This document shows, piece by piece, positions 10,714 through 23,300 of a DNA stretch of 64,000 bases (positions are counted from its first letter, which is position 1; each line of letters begins with the position of its first letter). Source of the stretch: Liolophura sinensis (lineage: Eukaryota; Mollusca; Polyplacophora; Chitonida; Chitonidae); NCBI RefSeq assembly GCF_032854445.1, contig NC_088299.1, positions 1,401,001 through 1,465,000 on the forward strand, in the 5' to 3' direction. Position numbers and translations under genes: made by a program. The notes under the pieces were generated by a model, which made no database searches, was not told where the DNA came from, and saw nothing but the letters and a program-made list of their open reading frames with translations.

Positions 10714-10849
10714 ACGCATTAGAGATCTTTAGCTAGAAGTTAAAAGTTCAACTTGTAACTTGTAACTTCAAACCAGAATAGGTAAACCAATCCAATTTTC
10801 AGTTAGAAAATGTAACTTGTAACTTCTAACTAAAGGTCTCTATTACGTT
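10714..10849. mobile_element. MITE with ~35-bp terminal inverted repeats
   Basis: The left end reads GCATTAGAGATCTTTAGCTA and the right end, on the opposite strand, reads GTAATAGAGACCTTTAGTTA. Each is followed inward by AGAAGTTA-type and ACTTGTAACTTGTAACTT sequences. The structure is a ~136-bp foldback with no coding capacity. Confidence 0.65.
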
Positions 10850-10869
10850 ATGTACTGTTCTTACAGCAT

Positions 10870-11650
10870 TATGTGAGTGTCGGGTCCTTGTCCCTCGCTG
10901 TTTAACACAAGTACACAGTATTCACACGTATGAAGTTACAAGACACAAGGGTACTACGTTGTGAACGCTACACGCAACATTCTGTGGGCGCGGGGTGTGT
11001 TTGACCCATCGCTGTAGCACAAGTATACAGTTTTCATACGTGTGAAGTTACAAGACACAAGGATACTACGTTGTGAACTCTACACGCAACATTCTGTGGG
11101 TGCGGGGTGTGTTTGACCCCTCGCTGTAGAACATGCAGAATTCACACGTATGAAGTTACAAGACAGAAGGATACTACTGTGTGAACTGTTCTTACAACAT
11201 TATGTGCGTGCCGGGTGTGTGTCCCTCGCTGTAGCACAAGTATACAGTAGGGACCCTATTCAGGCGTATGAAGTTACAAGACACAAGGATACTATTGTGT
11301 GAACTGTTCTTACAACATTATGTGCGTGCCGGGTATGTGTCCCTCGCTGTAGCAACAGACACAAGGATACTACGGTGTGAACTGTTCTTACAACATGATG
11401 TGGGTGCCGGGTATGTGTCTCTCGCTGTAGGACAAGTGCAATATTCAAAAACATGCAGTTACAAGACATAAGAATATTGCGTACAACATACAACATTCTG
11501 TCGGCATTGGGTGTGTGTCCATCACTATAGCAACAGACACATGAATACTATGGTGTAAACTGTTCTTACAACATTATGTGGGTGCCGGGTGTATGTCCCT
11601 CGCAGTAGCACGAGTATACAGTATTCACACGTATGAAGTTACAATATGTA
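10870..11650. repeat. Tandem array, ~110-bp unit, about 7 copies
   Basis: The unit includes GTCCCTCGCTGTAGCACAAG, a GTATGAAGTTACAAGACAC block and a TACAACATTATGTG block. Units vary from about 80 to 117 bp, some with internal deletions. It starts right after the MITE at 10714-10849. Satellite-like; no coding role is suggested. Confidence 0.8.
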
Positions 11651-11696
11651 ACACATGTATGTATGACTGCTATATTCCTTTATCACTCCTGTATGA

Positions 11697-11912
11697 GCCT
11701 CCATGGCCAAGTGATTAAGCATGATACAGCACCGCAGCAGAATGAATCAGGGGCCTCTCACTAATGCAGTTGTTGTGAGTTCAAGTCGAACTCATGCTGG
11801 CATCCTCTCCGGGGGTCGGGGGTTTACTCCAGGCTCTGTCTGGCCTCCACCCATCATAATGTTTGTTGCCGTCTTACAAGTGAAATATTCTTTCAAAAAA
11901 ATAAATAAAAAC
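11697..11912 (+). mobile_element. SINE, diverged, near full length
   Basis: It starts with GCCTCCATGGCCAAGTGATT (A-box region), has GAGTTCAAGTCGAACTCATG (B-box region), and ends AAATAAATAAA. The middle is partly deleted. Confidence 0.75.
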
Positions 11913-12470
11913 TACTCCTGATGATGACATAATAAAATGCTGAAATGAAGAGTACAAAGTCATTTAATTATTCGGATTAACACCACTTATGTTGTGTACA
12001 TGATAGTATTTTGCTTCTTTTTGGACTCTTAATATTTTTTTTGGACATTAATGATGTTTTAAAATTTTCACGTTTGATTTGAATTTCAGGCCTCGCGCCA
12101 AATGATTACAACGGATATATGTCTTTTTCCGACCAATTTAAAACTGTTCTCTCTCATACATAACAGTTTTCATTACTTACCTTACTTCTTTTGAACTCGC
12201 GCTTGATTCCCATTGTCTGAGGATAAAAATACGACGCCTATACGTGTTACTGAATTAATGTTGTGACTTCATCCATGACTTAACCTGTAACTATATGGGA
12301 AAACAGGGCCAAAAGCTTCGCTGGTTAAATTCCAGACGAGTTTATTTGTTTGATTATTATTTATAGCCAAGCATACTCAGATTCTCCACTAAAATACAAC
12401 AAGGGGTAAATACATATTATGGCGTTTGAGAAGTAAAATAACATGCAAAATAAATATATCAATAGGAAAA
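11913..12470. other. Intergenic, no feature recognised
   Basis: AT-rich spacer between a SINE and the tRNA gene. No gene or repeat identified. Confidence 0.4.
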
Positions 12471-12474
12471 CTGA

Positions 12475-12558
12475 TGTCAGAAGTGGGATTCGAACCCACG
12501 CCTGGAGAACCAGACTGCGACCTGAACGCAGCGCCTTAGACCGCTCGGCCATCCTGAC
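12475..12558 (-). tRNA. tRNA-Leu, anticodon CAG
   Basis: Read on the minus strand, an 84-nt class II (long variable arm) tRNA with acceptor stem GTCAGGA paired to TTCTGAC (one G-T wobble), discriminator A and no intron. Box A is TGGCCGAGCGG and box B GGTTCGAATCC, both intact. The anticodon loop TTCAGGT carries CAG (plus coordinates 12522-12524), decoding CUG. A run of four T follows the 3' end on the transcribed strand (plus 12467-12470) and would stop RNA polymerase III. It is clearly a real tRNA gene, unlike the SINE heads. Confidence 0.95.
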
Positions 12559-13149
12559 TCCACGGGCAACGATTACGCCTAATGTACTTTATAGAGTTTT
12601 ACATTTCTTCTTCAAGCTTGCTTAATCGGTCATTATGTATTATTATTTGTGAGATTGGATCCTAGAATTAAATCTGACTAGAATTTTATACAATGCGAAA
12701 AATACGTACAGCCAAAGACTGTAAGAGTTACCTTCCCTTGGATGTCTGATATAACAAGTTAGCCTGCTAACTGTCATATGATAATATTAAGTCACATGGG
12801 CGTGCCTGAGAACACGACCCTGTTGTTTGCCAGGAAATAGCATCACCAAAACATATACATGGAGGCAGAATTCTACCGCCATGATATATTATAGTATACC
12901 AGAAGTCCTATCACTAACCGTTCTAACGTTAACAAGGTTTTTTTCGTTCACGGTGTCTGGATATCAATTAGACGTCAACTGTGGCTTACAAATGTCAGTT
13001 TCTGTTATATAAGTTTCACTTCGACTTTAAGTGAAGAGTAATGGTGTTGTGAAGTAGGCCTACCTAAGTGGAGTCAGAGCAATAGTTAATCTCCAAAGTG
13101 GGCATGGTTCAAGGGGAGATAATATGCATTAGGACAAAATTTGGAAAGC

Positions 13150-13266
13150 GCCACCTGGTGTCGGAGTCAGTTCTGCTTTTCTAAAATGGAAGAAAGGCGT
13201 CACTTTGCTGGTTCGCACTGTATTCAGTCACTCGATTGTAAGTCATCGAGGGATTGAAAACTGAAA
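13150..13266 (+). other. Possible noncoding first exon of PCIF1
   Basis: A segment ends in GAAA followed by a good donor GTAAGT at 13267, on the correct strand and 1.1 kb before the first coding exon of PCIF1. That exon is preceded by a splice acceptor, so a leader exon must exist somewhere upstream. No TATA box is evident here. Speculative. Confidence 0.25.
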
Positions 13267-14350
13267 GTAAGTGCTGATCAAAGTGCAAAAAAGATTCAAA
13301 TATCATGCTGTAATGGTTACATGCGTGAAAAATGCACAAAAACCTGGATTTATAGCGCGCATGTGTGCCGTATTTCAAGGTGCACAACAAGCGACAACAC
13401 TGGCGGGCCCAGCCCACTTTGTCAAATGCGTCTTACTCTCGATACACGCTGGAGCATAATGCGTGTCTCTGTAGAAAATGACGACTGCTTTGAAAGAAAA
13501 TAAACGTTTGGGCTTTGTCCTGGAATAGTGCCAGAACAGAAATTTGTATAGAAGATGAAAAGTCATCTAAAACGTGTCATATTCACCAACATGAGAAGCA
13601 CGGTACAACACGTTCTAACAGTCACCGGCATAATGTTCACAGATATACATAGCCTACATGTACGTCTGACCACAATCGTTTCGGCTGTTACCCAAAGGCT
13701 GAACAGATTTTAAAAAGTGAAATTCAGAATATGTCCACTGCAAGCTGACATGTAAATACTTTCTATATACCTGTGTACTTTTCGGAATATTGTGATGTAA
13801 GACAGAACATACACATGTAAATTGAGCTGATTTCCACTGAAAATAATAGTAGTCCCATAGGCCCTATAGATAATAAGAATGAAATATTTTTTCATAAAAA
13901 TTTTCGTTCTTTTCTCATAAATCATGCTGATATATAGCACTATAACAAAGATGTCTCTTTTTCCCAAAAAAGTTATTAGATTTTTACCTGTAATATTATC
14001 GTAGTGTTCATAGCTACGAATTAAATATGAATAAGCTTATATTTTGGCAGTTCATTAACTAGTAGCATGAGTTTCAGACACATGTAAATTGAATCTAAAG
14101 TATATCCATAGTAACCTGTTTAGTCGTTTAGGCAAAGCAGATATGTGGTACAAAATTTGTGTCTCACTATGGTGTTTTGTAAATTTCCTTTTTCATATTT
14201 GTGAATGTTTAATGCATGCATGGGCTTCTGCATTGTTGATTCTTTTTTCGTGCCATTAAAACTAGGGATTGTAATGAAAATGTCCTGTATATGAAACAAT
14301 TGCATGTCTTGCACATATATATGATTTTACGTGTTTTTTTTTTTTCACAG
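13267..14350. other. Upstream intron or spacer of PCIF1, no other gene recognised
   Basis: AT-rich sequence ending in a long T tract and CACAG acceptor at 14350. Short open stretches have no domain content. Confidence 0.4.
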
Positions 14351-14361
14351 GATTCACGGAC

Positions 14362-14391
14362 ATGTGCTTTCCTTGTAGTCAGGGCTCATAA
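14362..14391 (+). promoter_or_regulatory. Upstream ORF in PCIF1 leader
   Basis: An ATG at 14362 reads nine codons to TAA at 14389-14391, one base before the main ATG context. It lies in the same exon as the real start (exon begins 14351). A modulating effect on translation is possible but unproven. Confidence 0.35.
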
Positions 14392-14392
14392 A

Positions 14393-17300
14393 ATGTCTAA
14401 GCCAGACAGTGATTTGCCAAACGACAGCATGACAACACCTGAAGGCTCTTCTCTGACTATGACTAGACTGCAGCCTGCAGAGGGTGGGAATGGAGGAGGG
14501 GATGCAACTAATCACCATGGTCTGCAGCATCAGGACTCGCTGGGCTCAGCTGGTTCCCCTCAGTCCTGGTCACCTGACGCTAATCCTGATCTAGCCCCCG
14601 CACTCTTCCAGGCTGGCTGGAGAAAGTTTTGGAGTAAACGGGAAAAGCGACCATACTATTTCAACAAAAACACAAATGAATCTCTGTGGGAGATGCCTCC
14701 ATTAGACAGTGGGGTAAGTTAAAATAACATGTGGTAAATGACCTAAAATTTCAGCCATTTTTAGAGGCAAATTCATGTAAATGTCATAAAATATTACTTT
14801 TGGTGTTGAAGCTTACATTTCTCTTGTCAGATGTCATCCTCTCTTCCAAACATACATTTTCCTCAAAACACCTCTGTAAGATCAAGAGAATAATCTGAGC
14901 AGGCGTGTCAGTGATTTGGCTAGTTCACAGGTTGAGACGAGACGGTGTAAGATCTGGGTAACTGACATGGTTAAAAGGCGTGATTTTACAGCAGCTGCTA
15001 ACGGCGCTGTTGGGCCAACAAACCCACGTACATGCGAGATCAGTCTAGCAAGTACCATAAAATCTCACTTTTTAACTGTGTTAGTTTGCGAGAGACCCCC
15101 ACCTGTCACCGTCCAATCCTAAAATGCTGACTCAGCTTATTCATAAAATCTTCCAAAATGTGCAACTGGCCTTGGGCGAAATATTTTATTTAGCTTCTTG
15201 GTTTATGAACACTTGAAACAAAATGTATTTGTCCACCTTGGTGATGTACATGTATGTGTTTGAGGGCATAGTGACATAATTCGTGTTAATATTTGATAGA
15301 TGATTTTGTATATCCATGAAACTTAATGAAAATGAGATGTTATAGTCATTTGTCTTATTTTTACCTGGCTAGGTGTACCTAATATTATACTTCTAATGTT
15401 GGTGTAGGCATGAGCATCGGCGTTCAAAAAGCCGAATGGGCATTTCAGGAGTCTTGTGAGTTTATGCAGGTTTAGGCAGAGAAAATGTGACGGGAAAGGT
15501 TACTGATCTGACGGACCTGACCACATGAAAGATGTATATTTAGTTGGGCGTAACTACCATAAAATCACAATTCTTAGCATTAGTTTGTGAGAGCCCTCAT
15601 GTCTTGTCTCGTCCAAAACTGCCAGAACTCACAAGAGTCGTGAAATACGGATTTGACTTATAATAGTGAAAGAAATTTAAAGGTAAATGTGAGGGCTGGT
15701 ATCTTCAGAAGTACTGCATTTGTTGAGATTAGGTTTTTTTGTGTAAGTACATGTATATAAAGCACATCATGAGGCGCATGCTCCATCATTGATGTCCTAC
15801 ATGCATATTAAGTACCGTAAATTACAAAATTCACGACTTCGCCTCAGTTGAATTGGAGTCGATGTTAAGATAACTGTTAGGAGTGGTATCTCAAAAAGTA
15901 CTGCATGTATGAGCTCAGGTAAGGTTAAGCTTAAAGGTAAAGCATATTGACACAAGCTTGACAAAGGAGCTTTCCAGTGTTAATGTTCTGTGTTGAATTA
16001 ATTACTGTAAATTATTAAATTCACGACTAAGTGTCGTGATATTTATTTTGATTTATTTACGTTGTGTTCAAGAATATTTCACTTATATGACGGTGGCCAG
16101 CGATATGGTAGGAGGAAACCATGCAGATCCCGGGAGAAACCCACAACCATCTGCAGGTTACTGCCAGACCTTCGTATGGGCGGAGAGAAAACCAGCATGA
16201 GCTAGACTAGAACTCACAATGACCACATTAGTGCGAGGCTATTGGGTCATTGCGCCACGCTGCACGCTAACCACCTCGGCCATGGGGACCCCCACCTCGA
16301 AAGTGTCTTGTGCATTAGAATGTTAGAGGTGGTATCTCAAAAATTGCTGTATATATTAAGTTCAGGTTTGGCATGCACATATAGTGCAGTGACGAACATA
16401 CCCATGTTCCATTGTTGATGCTCTGCATGTGTGTTAATATTGTAAATAACCAAATGTTTCATTTTGTGTGGTAAGCCATGATAAGATTGTAAATGTTTAG
16501 GTACTTTTTGTATTTAGCTGATGTTTTGCCGTCATGTCCATGCATCTTCTACATGCAGACTCCTTTTTTCTTCTTTCAAAACATTGCTGAGTGACTTTTT
16601 GTGTTTTTTTTTCATGCTTGTTGAAATTGTGTGTGATCAGCCTGACCTATTGAGTGACCCTCTGGGTATCAACATGTCCCCAAGTGACATCCGACTAAGC
16701 CGAGCAAGTACAGACACACCAGTGGTGATGAGTGCAAAGAGAAGGGCAAGTGGGGAGCTCATGGGAAGTCCACCTAAGAGACCCATGTTTAACTACAGGT
16801 ATAAACACTGTTTTGGGAACTATTTTAACATGAAGATAATATTAATCAAAGTAGATTTTTGACAATGTGGGTTGTGATCTATTTGTGCGGTCATTTGTTT
16901 TAAGGACTTGCATTTGTTGTAAAAGAACCACCTTTTTGGTATATGTGCTGATCATTTGTGTGTTTTGCATCTTTGCAACAGTCCATTTTGGAACTTCGAT
17001 CTGCCCAGCAATGTGATCATGTATGAACGATCACCCAGGAAGATACTGCCGCCCCACCCTGACGTGGAGATGTTAAGGGCTCAGTTGCTGTCCAAACTGA
17101 GGCAGACCTACCAGGAGCTGTGCCAAACCCGGGAAGGTTAGCTAGCCCCGCCAGTGCACCTTTAAGTACAGATTTGTGCAAGTAATAAAGCCAAGAAAGG
17201 CGTATCTTATAAACATAAACTATCTTTTAATGCCAAAGTGGGCAGTGTCAGAGTGTGAAGCTTGCAGGTATAATAGTATCGGTGAAAGCATTAAAAGCAA

Positions 17301-20300
17301 AGACAATGCTGGACAAAATGTGTACATACATCAATAATGCATCCCGCTTAAAGTTAAAAAATCATATGTTTTTATTTATTTTATTATTATTTTTTTTTTT
17401 TTGGATGTAGCATAAGAGAGATATTGCCATGCACATTGAGAAAATTGAAAGCTTTCTATCGCCCCAGGTGGCAGCAGCTTCTGCTAATGTCGTCCAAACC
17501 CTGTTTTGTCTATTGGGCTTATGAGCAAGGAGTACAAGTGACACAACAACCTGTTTCTGGTTGCTCTAACATGGCCCACGTGTAGTAAGAATTCTTACCC
17601 ATGTTCCAAAATAAATAAGGTTAAATTTTTTTTTTTTTTTTTAAATCCACACTTATCCATGTCTCTTGGTAAATGTGGCTAAAACACAGTGTTAAGGTGG
17701 TCTAGGAGTTTGGAGCAGAGAGGTCTGGTGTAAATGATAGGAAATCACTGCTAACATGGCCGTGATCAATGATGTTCACTCAAGATCACTGATGCTGTTC
17801 ACGCAAATCACTGATGTTGTTCACACAAGATCACTGATGTTGTTCACACAAGATCACTGATGTTGTTCAAGCGTCATTTATTTAACACATTTTTTCGGTT
17901 GCTGTGAGTTCAAGTCAAGATCATGCTGGCTTTCTCTCTGGCCGTACATGGGAAGGTCTGTCAGTAACCTGTGGATGGTCGTGGGTTTCCCCTGGGCTCT
18001 GCCCAGTTTCTACACCGTAATGCTGGCCGCCGTCGTATAAGTGAAATATTCTTGAGTAGGGCGTAAAACACCAATCAAATAAATAAATTTAACACATTTA
18101 CAATGTTTTGCTGCAGGTATTGATGCCCCAGTTGAGTCTTTCAATCGCTGGCTGTTGGAGAGACAGGTGATAAATAAGGGAGAGGACTGGTTGTTACCAT
18201 CAGATTGTAACCCAGTTATCTCCCAGTCCATGTATAGAGAAGTCATGAACGACATCCCCTTCAAACTCGTCAAGGCCAGATACATTCAGGACATCCGCAA
18301 ACAGTTGTTAAGCTACGCACAAGCTGCCCGCAAAATGATTGAGTGCCGGTGAGTCATCTTTTGTAGTTCGTCAGTTCCGAGCTAAATCTTTACCTGGATG
18401 GACTGAGTGATAATGAGGTTGGCTTTATGCATATTTTCCGCCAACAGTCATGAGTTTCTGCCAACACTCAGTAGTCTCCGCCGAATTGTGTCCTACCAAC
18501 TTTACCAGCTTTGCCATTTTGCTCAGTGTTAAAAAGCTATAAGAGTGACAAATAAGTAGATTGAATTTCTCCACATAATGGTTGCTGTTCTGCAGGCAGT
18601 TGTGAAAGGTTATTGAAGAACCCCATAGTAAGTTTCCAGATGATTTGACACTAAGGAAGGCGTGGATTTACTGATTTAATTTTCCTTCCTTTCCTCTAAA
18701 CCTCACTGACTTCATACATCATAGACTTTCATTGGCATTTCTATAAAACTGAACTAAAAACTGGATGACCTGCAAGATAGCAAATTTCTGTACTCTGATA
18801 CTGACGTCCTTATTGTATTTATATTGAACACCACTCTATAGACTCAGGCTATTTGAAATACCAGCAGTAACAGTTGTTATTGCATATAGGTATAAATTTG
18901 GAAACCCTCAGGGAAATTAATGATATTTACCTGTCAAGCAGCCAGAGGCAAATTATATTTTAAAACATACTAAATTTTAGGACAAACACACAAAATTTAC
19001 GATACCTTCTCAATAATTTCAGACGCATTTTCAGAAAATGTATACCACAGTGCCTTGCGAGGCTTTATGTCTTAAATTGAAAACTCTCTGTGGGGAGTAG
19101 GGGTTTACCGGCAGTTGATTATTGATCGGTGTCCATGTCTCCATCACACCTCAGTGAGCCAACCAGCTTGACAAGATGGCGAGAGACGAGGCAGACTATC
19201 AGGTTTTTAAAGGTTCACTTCTTGTGCCATGGAACTGTAGTAAGAGGCAGAGATGAAGTGTCATGATGAATGTCAAGATGGGGAAAACAAAAAAAAACAA
19301 TCCATGTATATGGACTAAGCACAAGTTGTAGTGACCGTCATTGCAGCCCACATCATTGCCGTATGCCTACAACTCCTGTATTTGACACAATCAACATTCG
19401 GACTCCTCGATGAGTATGTGGAGCTGCTAGCGAATAACCACGAGTTCTTTTGAGTCCATTTTATCACAACAACATGTCGTGTGGATTAGCTGAAAGTTTG
19501 GTGTGACAGCCAAAAGTAGATGTTTTTCATAAACATCACGTTAAATGAGTGTATGTTTTTCTTTCAGTTTACGGCAAGGCAAATACTAAAATATTGTTGC
19601 AAATGTCAAATGCAGTAAGAGGGAGAAATTTTGGACAGAAATCCGTAAATAAAACAGTTAGTGTCAAAGTGTTGCTAAGCAGTAGTGATTTTACTAGATG
19701 GACTTAAATGAATCTGTGGGCCAGACACTTGGAGACTGTTCCTTTCATCATAGGGGTGATTGACCAATCCAAGTCAGCTTTTTTCACAATAGGTAATCGT
19801 TCATTCACCAATATATGTACCTGTTGGCCTGCCGATAATTTGGGAAAGCTGCTTAAATATATTATCAGCTGGATACATACAAGCTGTGAATTTCCATAAT
19901 ATTTTATTCCGGCTTTTTGTTGTGAGTTGGTTATCTGGTAATAATTCTACAGCCAGTGGTACCTGTAGTGGTTGTTCTGCATGCGGTCTTGATAATTGTG
20001 TAATCCATATACCCATTTACACTTTGCACATTTTATCTCACCAATGTTCAGCTGAAGAGTTTGTCCAGATGCTTCAGTTTAAATGCAGTCGGAATGAACT
20101 GAGTGAGGTTTCCAAGGGAGGGGTGTTGAGGTACCTGTTAATGTATTTACTGATAACTTGTCATACTTTGCATCATGCGTAACTTTTAAGCATGCCTTTA
20201 GAATGATTAGTAAGTAAATACACATGAGAATTTGACAGTTCTTCTCTTTACTTTAGACTTTTTGTTCGGACACAGAACATATATGTTTATGTCTTACGTC

Positions 20301-23300
20301 TGGAAATGACTCCAGATCCTCACATGTCGGTACCAGATGAAATCTACATGGTTTGTATTCTTGTCTGGAAACTGGGAAATCAGGCCTTTCATCTTTTCAG
20401 TTGGATCTAACCACGTGAACTTTGTTTTCTGAGTGAACACTGTTTATGTACCTTCTGTCAAATTAGCGATGCCTTTTACAGCAATACGTACTCTTCAGAG
20501 ATCAATCTTCTCTGTTGGTCCTCTGGCATGTAACCAATGAGCTTTGAATGAAGGCATTTAAAAACAAAACCCTGTTTATCTAATTTAATGACATACATAC
20601 CTGAATGTACATACACTACTATCTTTTTCTTGAAATACCTGTGGTAATACGTTACAAACTATCCTTTTTAAAGTAATGGCAAAAGGTTGTGGTCCCCCAC
20701 TCCTCCCCAGCCTCGGTGAGACTAGCTGTCAGATGTGTGACATGTTCCCGACAAAATAGATTTGTGGTCAGGAACAAATGGAAAGTCTGCCTACAAGTTG
20801 GGCACTCGTGCTTTACTGCCACAGGTGCTTTATATACATATGTAAGGCAGCATTGTTAATTCAATGGCAATCATCTATGTTCCATTCTTGTGTGAGCCGC
20901 ATGCACAACTGGGGAGGATGAGAAGGTCGGTGGATTCAAAACAATCCTGCGGATATTCTGCCTAATGCAGTGGAGCAATGAATGTTCCGCTGTGAAACAA
21001 TGCCACACAACCATATACTTTAAATATAGGATGGCTTAGTTTGTAGAACAAGGACGGAAAAACAACATAGTGAGTGGTTTTTGTTTTCACTTTTAAAACG
21101 AGTGGGTATACTGAAAAAGGACATCGTGAATTGCCGTGTGTAAGCTGTCGGGAAAGGCTGGCTTTATACATGTTGGCCTGGACAGGATTATACTCCAGCC
21201 AACGTGACGATAGGGCCCGCTTTGGGCGCCTCATGGGAGACTTCTCTGATCTACCCGCTTACTCTCAGTGTGTCTCAATTAGCGAGTGTCTGTTATTATT
21301 GAGAAGGTACACCCCAAAGCTGTATACATTTAGCTTACACCAGTCGGTATTACCACTACAGCTGGAAATGCCTGAACAATAGTAAATCTTTTGTTTTGAG
21401 CAGATTTAAAGTCATTGTGTTTTTGATATGCCCTACCGGTCATCTACTGTTTAAACAAATTACAGTCTTGGTGATTATGACATAGTAAAATCTGGACACT
21501 AATCCCTGATGTTTGGGCAATAGGCCTACTGTGAATTACCACTCTTGTTACATGTCACTGACTTTGACGTTTCATGAGATGAGGTGTTGAGGCGTGAAAC
21601 CATAAGAAATGAGACTTTGTCTATTAAAGCATGCAGTATGTAGGTTATGTCATGACAGTGACAAATATTTTCTAGGTGGCAGAATGTGAAAAAACATATC
21701 AGCCTTTGAGAGTCGCAGAAACATTGAGAGATCCTAAAGGAAGTCAATGTTTTTGAGCTTAAGAGTTCATCGAATGGATTTAATAAATACATGTTTCTGA
21801 TACAATAACTATTCCTCTAAGACGTGAAACCTGTCAGCTAACAGGACTGAATAACCACAGCAGAATTTGTAACATTGAAATATATTCCTCAAACAAATGT
21901 CTTTGATTCAGGAATACTTCATCAGCCAGTCGTAAGAATGTGAAGTGGAATGTTGAAGAAACTTTTACTTGGTTAAGGAGCCGGCACAGTGCTTCGTATG
22001 AAGATTATTTGGTATGTACAGATGACTTCAGCTGTATGATATCTCTGTTAATATCTGAATTTAACTGTCAGGCTTTAATGCGTAGCAACCTGCAGATAGT
22101 TGTTGGTTTCCCCCAGGCTTTGCCTGGTTTCCTCCTACCAGAATGCTAACTACCTTCATGTAAATGTGTCATTCCTGAGTGCAGCGTAAAACACCAATCA
22201 GATAAATAAATAAATAAATAAATAAATAAATTAATGTGTTGCACATATTATAATTTTGACAAAAAAAATTTTCTTGGTTCAGCTGCAGTCTGTTTGACTT
22301 TGTCAGGAGTGTTTAGGTACATATGTACCTAGCCATTTGCTCTTGTCTTCCCTTAACCCTTAAATCTGAGCAAGCATTTGAGTCAAATATTCCCCCATTT
22401 GGTATACAACACCAGTCAGATAAATAAGTAAGTTCAACCCTTTAAAAACAGAAAGCTTGTGATTATAAACCAAGTACTGCTTGCACTGAAAAAATTGTTT
22501 CTACACTTTAAATTGTTATGTGTAGAAGAAAATTCTAATAGACATATTGATGTTATGAATGGTGAGAACCTTTCTCAACTGTTTACATTTGGCATTAAAT
22601 CATATTCTATCATTCGTTCAAGTGTTTCCAGGAGAGCAATTCGGCAAAAAGATTTTCCAGAAAAGTGCAGCATAATTCATTGGGTTAAGATCCAGAGTTT
22701 TCTCTCGTATAAATTTTTGAGTTTCTCTCGTATGAATTTTTGTGTTTTCTCTCGTATGAATTTTTAAGTTTTCTCTCGTATGAATTTTTGTGTTTCCTCT
22801 CGTATGAATTTTTGAGTTTTCTCTCGTATAAATTTTTGTGTTTTCTCTGGTATGAATTTTTGTGTTTTCTCTGGTATGAATTTTTGTGTTTTCTCTCATA
22901 TAAATTTTTAAGTTTTCTCTCGTATGAATTTTTGTGTTTCCTCTCGTATGAATTTTTGAGTTTTCTCTCGTATAAATTTTTGTGTTTTCTCTGGTATGAA
23001 TTTTTGTGTTTTCTCTGGTATGAATTTTTGTGTTTTCTCTCATATAAATTTTTGAGTTTCTCTCATATGAATTTTTTAGTTTTCTCTCATATGAATTTTT
23101 AAGTTTTCTCTCGTATGAATTTTTGAGTTTTCTCTCGTATAAATTTTTGTGTTTTCTCTGGTATGAATTTTTGTGTTTTCTCTGGTATGAATTTTTGTGT
23201 TTTCTCTCGTATGAATTTTTAAGTTTTCTCTCGTATGAATTTTTGTGTTTCCTCTCGTATGAATTTTTGAGTTTTCTCTCGTATAAATTTTTGTGTTTTC

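Noticed and set aside
18349-21911. Nested genes within the long PCIF1 intron
   Set aside because: The open stretches are short, overlap on both strands and show no domains or splice structure.
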